A stretch of 64,000 nt of DNA, from positions 62,001 to 126,000 of the forward strand of contig NZ_JACAPG010000018.1 of the NCBI RefSeq assembly GCF_013385825.1. The letters are read 5' to 3'. Below the pieces are notes generated by a model. It saw only the letters and a program-made list of their open reading frames with translations, had not been told where the DNA came from and searched no databases. Below, piece by piece: positions 8,487-16,992 of this stretch (positions are counted from its first letter, which is position 1; each line of letters opens with the position of its first letter). The stretch is from Pseudomonas reactans. Its GTDB lineage: Bacteria > Pseudomonadota > Gammaproteobacteria > Pseudomonadales > Pseudomonadaceae. The position numbers and the translations under genes were made by a program.

Positions 8487-10385
8487 TTACAGGCCCAGCA
8501 GTGCCATGCGCTCGCGCACTGACGCTTCAATACCGACCTCATCCAACCCGCATTCCGCCAGCATCTGCGCCGGCTTGGCGTGTTCGACGTACACATCCGG
8601 CAAGCCCAGGTGCAGCACCGACTTGAGGATATTCTCCCGCGCCAGGAACTCGCTGACGGCCGCACCGGCGCCGCCCATGATCGCGTTTTCTTCCACGGTC
8701 ACGAGCAGCTCATGGCTGCCGGCAATCTCACGCACCAGGTCTTCATCCAGCGGTTTCACGAAGCGCATGTCGACCACGGTAGCGTCGATTTTCTCGGCTA
8801 CTTTCAGCGCTTCCGCCAGTTGCACGCCGAACACCAGGAACGCAGTCTTGCTGCCTTGGCGACGCACGATGCCCTTGCCGATCTCGATAGGCTCAAGGTC
8901 TTTCTCGATCACTGCATTCGGGCCATTACCGCGCGGGTAGCGCACGGCAGCCGGGCCGTTGTACAGGTGGCCGGTGCTGAGCATCTTGCGCAGTTCGTTC
9001 TCGTCGCTCGGCGTCATCACCAGCATGCCGGGGATGCATCGCAGGTAAGACAAGTCGAAGCTGCCGGCGTGAGTCGGGCCGTCTTCGCCCACCAAACCAG
9101 CGCGGTCGATGGCGAACAGTACGTCGAGGTTCTGCACTGCCACGTCATGTACCAACTGGTCATAACCGCGCTGCAGGAAGGTGGAGTAGATCGCCACCAC
9201 CGGCTTGGCGCCTTCACAGGCCATGCCGGCGGCGAAGGTCACCGCGTGCTGTTCGGCAATCGCCACATCGAAGTAGCGCAGCGGGAAACGCTCGCTGAAG
9301 GCCACCAGGTCGGAGCCTTCCTTCATCGCCGGGGTAATGCCTACCAGGCGCGGGTCGGCGGCGGCCATGTCGCACAGCCATTCGCCGAACACACCGGAAT
9401 ACTTCGGCCCGCTTGCCTTTTTCGGCGCAGCGGCGGGAGCGTCCAGCGGTTCCAGCTTGGTGATTGCGTGGTAGCCGATCGGGTCGACTTCCGCCGGGGC
9501 GAAGCCTTTGCCTTTCTTGGTGACGATATGCAGGAACTGCGGGCCCTTGAGGTCACGCATGTTGCGCAGCGTGGCGATCAGGGTGGGCAGGTCGTGGCCG
9601 TCGATCGGGCCGATGTAGTTCCAGCCCAGCTCTTCGAACAGGGTGCCAGGTACCAGCATGCCCTTGGCGTATTCTTCGGTGCGCCGGGCAATTTCCCACG
9701 CGCCGGGTAGGCGCGAGAGCACCTTCTTGCTGCCTTCGCGCATGCTGGCGTAGGTGCGGCTGGAGAGGATCTTGGCCAGGTAATTGGACAGGCCACCGAC
9801 ATTGCGCGAGATCGACATGTCGTTGTCGTTGAGGATCACCAGCATATTGGCGTCCACTTCCGGCGCATGGTTCAGCGCTTCGAACGCCATGCCGGCGGTC
9901 AGCGCGCCATCACCAATTACCGCAATCGCCTTGCGATCGCTGCCTTGCAGGCGGGCGGCAATCGCCATGCCCAGCGCGGCGCTGATGGAGGTGCTGGAGT
10001 GGCCGACGCCAAAGGTGTCGTACTCGCTCTCGGCGCGGCGCGGGAAGGCGGCAATGCCGTCCTTCTGGCGCAGGGTGCCCATCTGCTCGCGGCGACCGGT
10101 GAGGATCTTGTGCGGATACGCCTGATGGCCCACGTCCCACACCAGCCGGTCATCCGGGGTATCGAACACGTAATGCAGGGCGATGGTCAGCTCGATGACG
10201 CCCAGGCCGGCACCGAAATGCCCACCGGTCTGGCCGACCGTGTAGAGCAATTCCAGGCGCAACTCATCGGCCAGGGTCTCCAGCTCGGCTTCACCCAGTC
10301 GACGCAGGCCGGCCGGCGTGACAGCACGGTCAAGCAGGGGCGTGGACGGGCGCTTGCGGGGAATCTCTTGAAACGTCGTGGGCAT
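8487..10385 (-). CDS. dxs: 1-deoxy-D-xylulose-5-phosphate synthase
   Basis: First enzyme of the methylerythritol phosphate route to isoprenoids; condenses pyruvate with glyceraldehyde 3-phosphate using thiamine pyrophosphate. 632 residues, full length. Seen: DVGHQAYPHKILTGR, the TPP/Mg motif GDGALTAGMAFEALNHA with NDNDMSIS, transketolase-like pyrimidine domain with IAEQHAVTFAAGMA, and GEDGPTHAGSFDLSYLRCIP. Follows ispA with a 110-bp gap, as in other pseudomonads. The thiL product nearby makes its cofactor. Confidence 0.97.
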   Translation of the reverse strand: MPTTFQEIPRKRPSTPLLDRAVTPAGLRRLGEAELETLADELRLELLYTVGQTGGHFGAGLGVIELTIALHYVFDTPDDRLVWDVGHQAYPHKILTGRREQMGTLRQKDGIAAFPRRAESEYDTFGVGHSSTSISAALGMAIAARLQGSDRKAIAVIGDGALTAGMAFEALNHAPEVDANMLVILNDNDMSISRNVGGLSNYLAKILSSRTYASMREGSKKVLSRLPGAWEIARRTEEYAKGMLVPGTLFEELGWNYIGPIDGHDLPTLIATLRNMRDLKGPQFLHIVTKKGKGFAPAEVDPIGYHAITKLEPLDAPAAAPKKASGPKYSGVFGEWLCDMAAADPRLVGITPAMKEGSDLVAFSERFPLRYFDVAIAEQHAVTFAAGMACEGAKPVVAIYSTFLQRGYDQLVHDVAVQNLDVLFAIDRAGLVGEDGPTHAGSFDLSYLRCIPGMLVMTPSDENELRKMLSTGHLYNGPAAVRYPRGNGPNAVIEKDLEPIEIGKGIVRRQGSKTAFLVFGVQLAEALKVAEKIDATVVDMRFVKPLDEDLVREIAGSHELLVTVEENAIMGGAGAAVSEFLARENILKSVLHLGLPDVYVEHAKPAQMLAECGLDEVGIEASVRERMALLGL

Positions 10386-10495
10386 CAGGCGAATCGTTAT
10401 AGGTATAGAAGAGGCGGCAGTTTACCTCAAGCATCGCGAACTGCCCACGCAGAGCGCCGAACTTGGCCGATATGCGGCCGCAAAGGCCGCCGTTA

Positions 10496-11383
10496 TCAGT
10501 GCCGGCGTTCGACGATATACCGCGCCAAGTCACGCAGTGGCTCGGCTGCCGCGTCGAAAGGTCGCAGGGCGTCCAGGGCCTGGTCACGCAGTTCCAGGGC
10601 ATAAGCCTTGGCGGCTTCCAGCCCGAGCAATGCAGGGTAAGTCGGTTTGTCCCGTGCGATATCGGCGCCTTGGCGTTTGCCCAGGGTGGCCGTGTCACTT
10701 TCTACGTCGAGAATGTCGTCCTGCACCTGGAACGCCAGGCCGATGGCCAGCGCGTAGGTCTTCAACGCCGCCAATTGAGCGGCTTCGGCACGCCCACTGG
10801 CCAGCGCGCCCAGGTGCACGGCGGCTTCGATCAAGGCGCCGGTCTTGTGGCGGTGCATGTATTCCAGGGCTTGTTGATTGAGCTTCTGGCCGACCGAACC
10901 CAAGTCGATGGCCTGGCCGCCGACCATGCCGGCCGGGCCCGCCGCCACAGCCAGCGCCGTGACCATGCGCAAGCGGATCTCGGCATTCACGCTGCTCAGC
11001 GTCGGGTCCAGCAGTGCGCTGAACGCCAGGCTTTGCAGGCCGTCACCGGCGAGGATCGCACAGGCTTCATCAAAGGCTTTATGGGTGGTTGGCTGGCCGC
11101 GACGCAAATCGTCGTCGTCCATCGCCGGCAAATCGTCATGCACCAGGGAATAGGCGTGGATCAACTCCACCGCACAGGCCGCGCCATTGGCCTGCTCGGC
11201 GTCTGCGCCCAAGGCTTCGCACGCCGCATACGCCAGCAACGGACGCACGCGCTTGCCACCATTCATCACGCTGTAGCGCATGGCTTCGTAAAGACGCTTG
11301 AGTTCGGGGCTTGGCGCAACAAACAAGGGTTCCAACGCCGCATTGACCCGGGCTTGGCTACTGGCCTGATACGCGTCGATCAT
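10496..11383 (-). CDS. ispA: (2E,6E)-farnesyl diphosphate synthase
   Basis: Builds farnesyl diphosphate from IPP and DMAPP. 295 residues. First aspartate-rich motif VHDDLPAMDDDDLRRGQPT near residue 85, second FQVQDDILDVESDT near residue 227, plus the FARM-side GGKRVRPLLAYAACEALG. Its ATG overlaps the xseB stop, so the two are coupled. The GC-rich stretch after its stop (10470-10495) can fold into a small hairpin but lacks a U-run. Confidence 0.97.
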   Translation of the reverse strand: MIDAYQASSQARVNAALEPLFVAPSPELKRLYEAMRYSVMNGGKRVRPLLAYAACEALGADAEQANGAACAVELIHAYSLVHDDLPAMDDDDLRRGQPTTHKAFDEACAILAGDGLQSLAFSALLDPTLSSVNAEIRLRMVTALAVAAGPAGMVGGQAIDLGSVGQKLNQQALEYMHRHKTGALIEAAVHLGALASGRAEAAQLAALKTYALAIGLAFQVQDDILDVESDTATLGKRQGADIARDKPTYPALLGLEAAKAYALELRDQALDALRPFDAAAEPLRDLARYIVERRH

Positions 11384-11622
11384 TCGGGCTGTTCCGCATC
11401 GAAAGGTTCTTCGGCCAACTCCCCGTCGCGTTCCAGCAGCACTTGTACCTTCTGCTCCGCCTGCGCCAAGGCGCTCTGGCAGTCGCGGGTCAAGCCGATG
11501 CCCTGCTCAAACGCCGTCAACGAGTCTTCCAGCGACAACTCGCCGTTCTCCAGACGCTCGACCAGGGTTTGCAGGTCGGCGAGGGATTGTTCGAAATCGA
11601 GTGCAACTTTTTTGCGGGCCAT
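11380..11622 (-). CDS. xseB: exodeoxyribonuclease VII small subunit
   Basis: 80-residue protein that joins XseA in a nuclease degrading single-stranded DNA. Typical sequence: FEQSLADLQTLVERLENGELSLEDSLTAFEQGIGLTR, with the conserved LE.GE..LE...F..G pattern. Acidic C-terminal tail. Lies head of the xseB-ispA-dxs string that is conserved in gammaproteobacteria. Overlaps ispA by four bases. Confidence 0.95.
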   Translation of the reverse strand: MARKKVALDFEQSLADLQTLVERLENGELSLEDSLTAFEQGIGLTRDCQSALAQAEQKVQVLLERDGELAEEPFDAEQPE

Positions 11623-11709
11623 GGCGGCTATTCCGGTAGACGGTAAACCGGCGCGACACTAGCAGACATGGGGATTCTGGGCAAATAAGCGGGCAAATGA
11701 GCAGGGGTG

Positions 11710-12849
11710 TTACTGGTCCGCTGTATTGACTTGATACCGCGTGCTGCGGCCGCCTCCGGGGAGTCGCGTCAGGCAGTCCTTTTCCAGCAAATCAGCCAAA
11801 TGACGCGTCGCTGTGGCCTTGGAGACCTTGGCGACCGCTTGGTACTGCGCCGCGCTGATGCCGTGCTCAAAGCCCTTTTCACCGCCGTCGAGCAGGCGGT
11901 TGAGTACCTTGATCTGTTCGGCAGACAACGCGAGGTCGCGGTGCTGCTGCCAGAACCGGCTTTTGTCCAATACCCGGTCAATCCGCACCATGGCTTGCTG
12001 CAGGCTGCGCAACAGGGTCTTGAGGAACCATTCCAGCCAGTCGGTGATATCCAGCGTGGCTTTTTGGCTCGACTCCAGTGCTTTGTAATAGCCTGCGCGG
12101 TCCTCAAGAATGCTGGCCGACATGGCGTAAAAGCGGATGGCCTGATGTTCGCCCTGAGCCAACGCCAAGTCGGTGATGGCGCGTGTCAGTCGACCATTGC
12201 CGTCATCAAACGGGTGCAACGTGACAAACCAGAAATGCGCCACGCCGGCGCGGACCAGTGGGTCCAGTTCCGGTAGCTCACGGCTGGTTTCGAACCATTC
12301 GAGAAAGTCTTCCAGCGCTTGCTCCAGGCCTGTGCGCGGCGGTGCCTCGAAGTGCACGGTCGGCCGATCAAGCCGCTCCGACACCACCTGCATCGGCTCA
12401 TCACCGCGCAACGCCCCAACATTTAGTGCGCGTGCGGCATAACCCGCTTCGGGTGCAGGGAATAGCAAATGATGCCAATTCAGGAGGCGGGCGAGGGTAA
12501 ACGGCTGGGCGTATTGCTCAGTGGCGTCCATCATCAGATCGGCCAAGCCTTCACTGCGACGGCTGACGCTGGCGTCCTTCAACGGCTCCAGGCCCAGGCG
12601 CCGTGCCAGTGATGAACGTACCGAGCCCACATTCAACTGTTCCCCCTCGATGGCCGAAGAGGTCAGAATATTTTGCAGCAACGCATCCAACTCGTTGTGC
12701 GCGTTGACCGCCTGGCTGACGGTGCCGAGCATGCCCAGCAGCTTGCCTTGCGCCTGGCCGCACTCGCGCAACAGGGCCGCCAATTGCTTAGGTTGCCAGT
12801 GGAAGTGGGGCCAGTCGGTGTGTTGCCAGATCCAGAACGGTTGGTCCAT
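11710..12849 (-). CDS. Fic-domain protein with N-terminal inhibitory motif and C-terminal winged-helix region
   Basis: 379 residues. The N-terminus (WQHTDWPHFHWQPKQLAALL) fits the DUF4172 domain seen before Fic domains. SSAIEG at residues 64-69 matches the (S/T)xxxE(G/N) inhibitory helix of class II Fic proteins. The catalytic motif HPFDDGNGRLTR at 212-223 is intact, so nucleotide transfer to proteins (usually AMPylation) is possible. The last 80 residues look like a winged helix (ISAAQYQAVAKVSKATATRHLADLLEKDCL), suggesting DNA binding. Upstream lies a double palindrome. No Shine-Dalgarno is visible before the ATG, and the operator ends about 19 bp away, so the leader must be very short. Confidence 0.9.
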   Translation of the reverse strand: MDQPFWIWQHTDWPHFHWQPKQLAALLRECGQAQGKLLGMLGTVSQAVNAHNELDALLQNILTSSAIEGEQLNVGSVRSSLARRLGLEPLKDASVSRRSEGLADLMMDATEQYAQPFTLARLLNWHHLLFPAPEAGYAARALNVGALRGDEPMQVVSERLDRPTVHFEAPPRTGLEQALEDFLEWFETSRELPELDPLVRAGVAHFWFVTLHPFDDGNGRLTRAITDLALAQGEHQAIRFYAMSASILEDRAGYYKALESSQKATLDITDWLEWFLKTLLRSLQQAMVRIDRVLDKSRFWQQHRDLALSAEQIKVLNRLLDGGEKGFEHGISAAQYQAVAKVSKATATRHLADLLEKDCLTRLPGGGRSTRYQVNTADQ

Positions 12850-12868
12850 TGAGGAGTACCTGAGTGCG

Positions 12869-12932
12869 TGAGCCGAATAGAAACGTTATTCGGCTCATAT
12901 AGTGAGCCGATTGTGCATTTTATTCGGCTCAC
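12869..12932 (-). promoter_or_regulatory. double palindromic operator in front of the fic gene
   Basis: Four copies of the element TGAGCCGA(ATA) form two inverted pairs. Pair one: TGAGCCGAATA at 12869-12879 with its complement at 12887-12897. Pair two: TGAGCCGA at 12903-12910 with the full complement at 12921-12931. Both pairs have the same 18-bp offset and their centres lie 34 bp apart. The site covers the only space where a fic promoter can be. The winged-helix end of the Fic protein makes self-regulation plausible; this is inference. Confidence 0.75.
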
Positions 12933-12950
12933 CGTCCACTCAGCCTGCCG

Positions 12951-15380
12951 TTAGAAGTCGTACTTGAACCCCGTCATCACATTGCGTGGCGCCCCATAAA
13001 CCCCGGCGCTGGTGGTAGTGAAATACTCCTTGTCGAACACGTTGTTGAGGTTCACCGAGGCCGACAGGTTTGGCGTGATCTCGTAGCGTGCCATCAGGTT
13101 GGCCACGGCGTAGCTGTCCTGTGTGTAGTAGCGCAGGTCGAAGCCGGTTTTGCTCTGCCAGTTGAAGCCGCCGCCGACTGTCAGTTTGTCCAGCGGGCCG
13201 GACAGGCGGTACGTGGTGAACATCTTCACGCTGTGACGGGGGATTTGCGTGGCGATGCGCTTGTCATCCGCGTCGGTGCTGACGCTATAGGTATAGCCGC
13301 CGGCGACGTTCCAGCCCTGGGCCAGTTCGCCGTTGAGTTCCAGCTCCACGCCCTGGGTGGTGGTGCCTTGCACGGCTTTGTAGGCCTGGAAACTTGTGGG
13401 TGTGAGGTTGTTGCCGTCGGGTTGCGACAGGTTGTCCTGCTCAAGTTTGAACAGCGCCAGGCTGGCGTTGAGCATGTCGTCGTTGAAGCTGCCCTTGACC
13501 CCGAGTTCATAACCGGTGCCTTCCAGCGGCGCCAGGTAGGAGCCCGTGACGGTCTGGTCGCTTTGCGGGCTGAAGATCTTGGTGTAGCTGGCGTACACCG
13601 ACCACATGTCGCTCAGGTCGTAGACGATGCCACCGTAGGGGATAAACACGCCGTTTTCTTCACGATCAAGATGGATGTCGTTGTAGCCGGCGGCGGTGTA
13701 GGTCACGTCGTCAGTCTGTTTCCAATTGATCAGGCGCCCGCCCAGAATCAGGCTGGTAGCGTCGTTCAGGTGCCAGCGCGAGGTCAGGTAGGCCGAGTAC
13801 TGGTTTTCTTTGAAGTCCTCTTCGCCTTTCTTCTCGAAATTGGGTTTGGGTGCGTTGCCGTCCCACTCGTAGATCGGCCCGATATTGCCGTTGTAGCCGG
13901 TCCAGGCGCGCATCCATCCGCCGTAGTCCGGGGCGTTGGTATTGCGGATCTGCGACAACTGCATGCCCGCGATCAGTTCGTGCTCGCGCCCCAGAAACTC
14001 GAACGGGCCGGTGACATAGGCATCGATCGCATTCTGCTTGGGGTTGCCCTGGAATTTATTGGGGATCACCACGCCGCCCAGGCCAGTGGCTGGGTCTGGG
14101 TTGCCGGAGAGAAAATCGATGGCCGAGTCGTATTTGTTCTCGGTGCGGGTGAAGTCGAGTTTGGCGCTCCAACCGTTATCGAACTGATGCTCCAGAGAAG
14201 CGAAATAGCTGGTCTGGTCGTGATCGTAGTAAGACCAATTGGCGGCGGTGTTGTAGGACCGCTTGAAATCCGTACGCCCACCGGCGCTGTCGAACAGTGG
14301 GAAACCGCTGCGGGGCGGCGCGTTGGTGTGCACGGTCTGGTAGCTGAAACCCAGGGTCAGCAGGGTGCTTTCGTTGAGATCGAATTCGCTGATGCCATAA
14401 ACCAGGTTGGTGTCCTGTTTATAGCGGTCGACCCAGGAATGTTGGTTCTTGTAGTCCAGCACCATGCGGCCACGGATGTTGCCGGCGTCATTGAGCGGGC
14501 CGGACACGTCCACCGATGTGCCATAGCGGTCCCACGTGCCGGCTTCGCCGCTGATACTGGCCTGGGGTGTGGCGGTGGGGCGCTTGCGGATCAGGTTGAT
14601 GGTGGCGGACGGTTGGCCCATGCCGCTGATCAGGCCGGTGGCGCCGCGCACCACTTCAACCCGGTCGTACATGGCGGTGTTCTGGGTGTAGTTGTCCATC
14701 CTTGATGAGGTGGGCACGCCATCGACCTCAAAGTTGGTGATGGCGAAACCGCGCGAGTAGTAAGCGTCGGAATCCGCACCCTGGCCTTCGCGGACCACGG
14801 TGATGCCGGACGTAGCCTCCATCGCGTCGGTCAGGTTCGACAGCTTTTGGTCAGCGATACGCTGCTGGGTAATCACCGTGACGGACTGGGGTGTTTCCTT
14901 GAGTGCGATGTTCAGGCGGTTGGAGCTACTGGAGGATTGCGTGGTGTAGGAGCCGGTGCCTTCGGTGGTCGAACCAGGCGCCTTGCCAGAAATACTCACA
15001 GGCGACAATTGCAGGGTATCGCCGGCGCTGGCCGGGATATCAATGACAAAACTGCTGGCATTGGGCTGGCTGTAACGGGCGTGAGTGCCGCTGGTGAGAA
15101 TGGCCAGGGCTTGCTGCGGCGTATGTTCGCCACTCAGTGTCGTGGAGCGCAGACCGGTGGCTTGCGCCGCGTCGTAGATCACCTGATAGCCACTTTGCTG
15201 GGCGAACTGATCCAGTGCGTCGGTGAGCGATTGCGCGGTGATACTGAAATTCAAGCGCTGGCTGGTGGCTTCGCTCGCCGCAGGCGTGGCGGCTTGGGCG
15301 TAGGACAAAGGCAAGCCGGCTGCCATCAAGGCGACCGCCAGTGGTAAGTATTTGAACCCTGTGACCTGTGAATACTGCAT
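12951..15380 (-). CDS. TonB-dependent siderophore receptor with STN signalling domain
   Basis: 809 residues. Signal peptide (cut near QAAT), then an STN domain at about 40-115 (LNFSITAQSLTDALDQFAQQSGYQVIYD) used to signal to a FecR partner, then plug (LKETPQSVTVITQQRIADQK, YYSRGFAITNFEVDGVP, VEVVRGATGLISGMGQPSATIN) and a beta-barrel ending MTGFKYDF. This is the FpvA/FoxA/FiuA type of transducer for ferric siderophores, probably hydroxamates or other xenosiderophores; the ligand cannot be told. Upstream fecR and ECF sigma genes on the same strand complete a cell-surface signalling system. Confidence 0.93.
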   Translation of the reverse strand: MQYSQVTGFKYLPLAVALMAAGLPLSYAQAATPAASEATSQRLNFSITAQSLTDALDQFAQQSGYQVIYDAAQATGLRSTTLSGEHTPQQALAILTSGTHARYSQPNASSFVIDIPASAGDTLQLSPVSISGKAPGSTTEGTGSYTTQSSSSSNRLNIALKETPQSVTVITQQRIADQKLSNLTDAMEATSGITVVREGQGADSDAYYSRGFAITNFEVDGVPTSSRMDNYTQNTAMYDRVEVVRGATGLISGMGQPSATINLIRKRPTATPQASISGEAGTWDRYGTSVDVSGPLNDAGNIRGRMVLDYKNQHSWVDRYKQDTNLVYGISEFDLNESTLLTLGFSYQTVHTNAPPRSGFPLFDSAGGRTDFKRSYNTAANWSYYDHDQTSYFASLEHQFDNGWSAKLDFTRTENKYDSAIDFLSGNPDPATGLGGVVIPNKFQGNPKQNAIDAYVTGPFEFLGREHELIAGMQLSQIRNTNAPDYGGWMRAWTGYNGNIGPIYEWDGNAPKPNFEKKGEEDFKENQYSAYLTSRWHLNDATSLILGGRLINWKQTDDVTYTAAGYNDIHLDREENGVFIPYGGIVYDLSDMWSVYASYTKIFSPQSDQTVTGSYLAPLEGTGYELGVKGSFNDDMLNASLALFKLEQDNLSQPDGNNLTPTSFQAYKAVQGTTTQGVELELNGELAQGWNVAGGYTYSVSTDADDKRIATQIPRHSVKMFTTYRLSGPLDKLTVGGGFNWQSKTGFDLRYYTQDSYAVANLMARYEITPNLSASVNLNNVFDKEYFTTTSAGVYGAPRNVMTGFKYDF

Positions 15381-15396
15381 GCATCCTCCCCCGAGC

Positions 15397-15453
15397 TACA
15401 AATGATAATGCTTCCTAAGTGCGGGGTGAGACGCAGCAGAAATCCAAATTACC
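15397..15453 (-). promoter_or_regulatory. candidate Fur box and iron-sigma promoter before the siderophore receptor
   Basis: Read on the minus strand, AAGCATTATCATTTG at about 15400-15414 resembles a Fur-box core. Further upstream, GGTAATTTGG (from 15453) and GCGTCTC (to 15428) are loosely like the -35/-10 pair of iron-starvation ECF sigma factors. Both are pattern matches by eye. Iron control of this gene is expected from the neighbouring sigma/FecR genes. Confidence 0.4.
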
Positions 15454-15483
15454 GTGGCCAGCGTAAATAATTTTTCGAAGGCC

Positions 15484-16416
15484 TCAGCCGCGGACGATCA
15501 GGACGCGGCGAGTCAGGGAGGTGGCGCGCAGTTTTTGCGTGGTGATCAACGCGTCGAGAGCACTGTCGATTTGCTTGAGATTGAAGCTGGCACTGATAGG
15601 GCGTTGCGCGGCCTGTTCGTCGAGCCAGATCACGCGGCCGCCCTGGTAACGCATCAACTCGTCCAGCACCTCGCGCAGCGGCGCATTGCGCACCCGCAGT
15701 TGGCCGTCGCGCCAAGCCAGCAGGCGGTCGGCGTCGACAGCAAGAGGCGCTTGGATCTGGCCACTGATGACCTTGAGTTGTTCGCCTGGTTGCAGCGGCT
15801 GATGCCTGCCGCCAGCCATCACTTCAACGCGGCCGCGCAGCAGCGTGACCTCGTCCTCGGCCGATCCGTGACTGACGGAGAACGCGGTGCCCAACACCTT
15901 CACCCGCGTGTTTCCAGCCCGAACCACAAAGGGGCGACCGTCGTGACTCACGTCCAGAAACACCCGACCGCGCAACAGGTTCACGCGTCGTTCATCGCTG
16001 GTCAGCGTGATGTCGACTGCGCTGTCGCTGTCCAGATGCAGCTGTGAGCCGTCAGCCAGGGTAATGTCTTGTTGCTGCCCGGTGGCCGTGGCGTAATCGC
16101 TGCCCCAGGTACTCATTGGCGGTGTCATCAACATCACTGTGGCGAACGCGAGTACCAGGCAGGCTGCCGCCGCATAGATCGCCCGCCGCGGCACCGGCTT
16201 ACGCCGCTCGTGACGCCGAACCGCGTGTGCAGGCTGCTCCAGTAGTTTCCAGAGCGTTTCCACATTCTGATAGGCGTTGGCATTCAACGGGTCCGCACGC
16301 CAGAGCTCGAACGTGTTGCGCTGCTGGGCCGTGACGTGGTCGCCACGCAGGCGCGTCCACCAATCCAGCGCTTGCTGATCACGTTCGGACGGCGAGGGGC
16401 TTGGCTGATTGTTCAT
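15484..16416 (-). CDS. FecR-family anti-sigma factor / sigma regulator
   Basis: 310 residues from the ATG at 16416, which overlaps the sigma stop as ATGA; an upstream start at 16449 would lie inside the sigma gene and adds an unconserved lead. N-terminal cytoplasmic domain has the FecR/DUF4880 pattern (ALDWWTRLRGDHVTAQQ, FELWRADPLNANAYQ), followed by one membrane segment near 75-95 (IYAAAACLVLAFATVMLM) and the periplasmic FecR domain (GRVFLDVSHDGRPFVV, VLGTAFSV). It should relay the receptor's STN signal to the ECF sigma factor. Confidence 0.92.
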   Translation of the reverse strand: MNNQPSPSPSERDQQALDWWTRLRGDHVTAQQRNTFELWRADPLNANAYQNVETLWKLLEQPAHAVRRHERRKPVPRRAIYAAAACLVLAFATVMLMTPPMSTWGSDYATATGQQQDITLADGSQLHLDSDSAVDITLTSDERRVNLLRGRVFLDVSHDGRPFVVRAGNTRVKVLGTAFSVSHGSAEDEVTLLRGRVEVMAGGRHQPLQPGEQLKVISGQIQAPLAVDADRLLAWRDGQLRVRNAPLREVLDELMRYQGGRVIWLDEQAAQRPISASFNLKQIDSALDALITTQKLRATSLTRRVLIVRG

Positions 16417-16922
16417 CGCGACTCGTTGGCGTGCAGGACAGCGGCGCAATGCGCCATGGCCTTGTTCAAATGCCGCTCGACCGCACGGGCATCCAGGCCC
16501 AGGCGAATGGCGATCTCCTTGTAACTCAACTGCTCGACCCGGGCCAGCAGAAACACTTCCCGTGTGGGCGAGGGTAGCCCATCGATCAAGCGCTGCAAAT
16601 GTTCCAGAGTATTTCCGGCAATTGCACTGCTTTGCGGATCGGCATCACTCGCCAGATCCTGCAAATCCTGCTCGTCATTGATGCCACGCACACGGTTTCG
16701 CCGCGCATGGTCGATGCTCAGGTTGTTGGCAATACGGTACAAAAAGGCGCGCACATTACCAATCTTGGTCACTTCGCTGTTCATCAAGCGGATGAACGCG
16801 TCCTGCAGCAGATCGTTGGCGGTTTCGCGACAGTTGACCCGGCGAGCGAGGTAAGCCAGCAGCTCACTACGGTGCCGGCGGTAGAGCGGGCCGAGGTTGC
16901 GATTGCCAGGGTCTTCGGACAT
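16413..16922 (-). CDS. FecI-type ECF sigma factor
   Basis: 169 residues. Region 2 is LLAYLARRVNCRETANDLLQ through RAFLYRIANNLSIDHARR; region 4 is LPSPTREVFLLARVEQLSYK through IRLGLDARAVERHLNKAM. There is no region 3, as in all ECF factors. Order sigma, FecR, receptor on one strand is the standard ferri-siderophore signalling unit of pseudomonads, where the sigma factor switches on the receptor gene when the siderophore is bound outside. Confidence 0.94.
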   Translation of the reverse strand: MSEDPGNRNLGPLYRRHRSELLAYLARRVNCRETANDLLQDAFIRLMNSEVTKIGNVRAFLYRIANNLSIDHARRNRVRGINDEQDLQDLASDADPQSSAIAGNTLEHLQRLIDGLPSPTREVFLLARVEQLSYKEIAIRLGLDARAVERHLNKAMAHCAAVLHANESR

Positions 16923-16959
16923 GGCGGAGGACGCCGCTCTGGGGAGTAGGGGAAGGCGA

Positions 16960-16985
16960 TGTTAGTGCTAATGAGAAATTGTCGC
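16960..16985 (-). promoter_or_regulatory. candidate Fur box before the ECF sigma gene
   Basis: On the minus strand GACAATTTCTCATTAGCAC resembles Fur sites carrying the common TTCTCATT half. It is 40-60 bp upstream of the sigma start, where Fur control of FecI-type genes usually acts. A match by eye only. Confidence 0.4.
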
Positions 16986-16992
16986 AAGAACG

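Noticed and set aside
13233..14705. 490-codon plus-strand frame opposite the siderophore receptor
   Set aside because: A shadow of the receptor gene; low-complexity Val/Gly/Ala composition, no SD and no motif.
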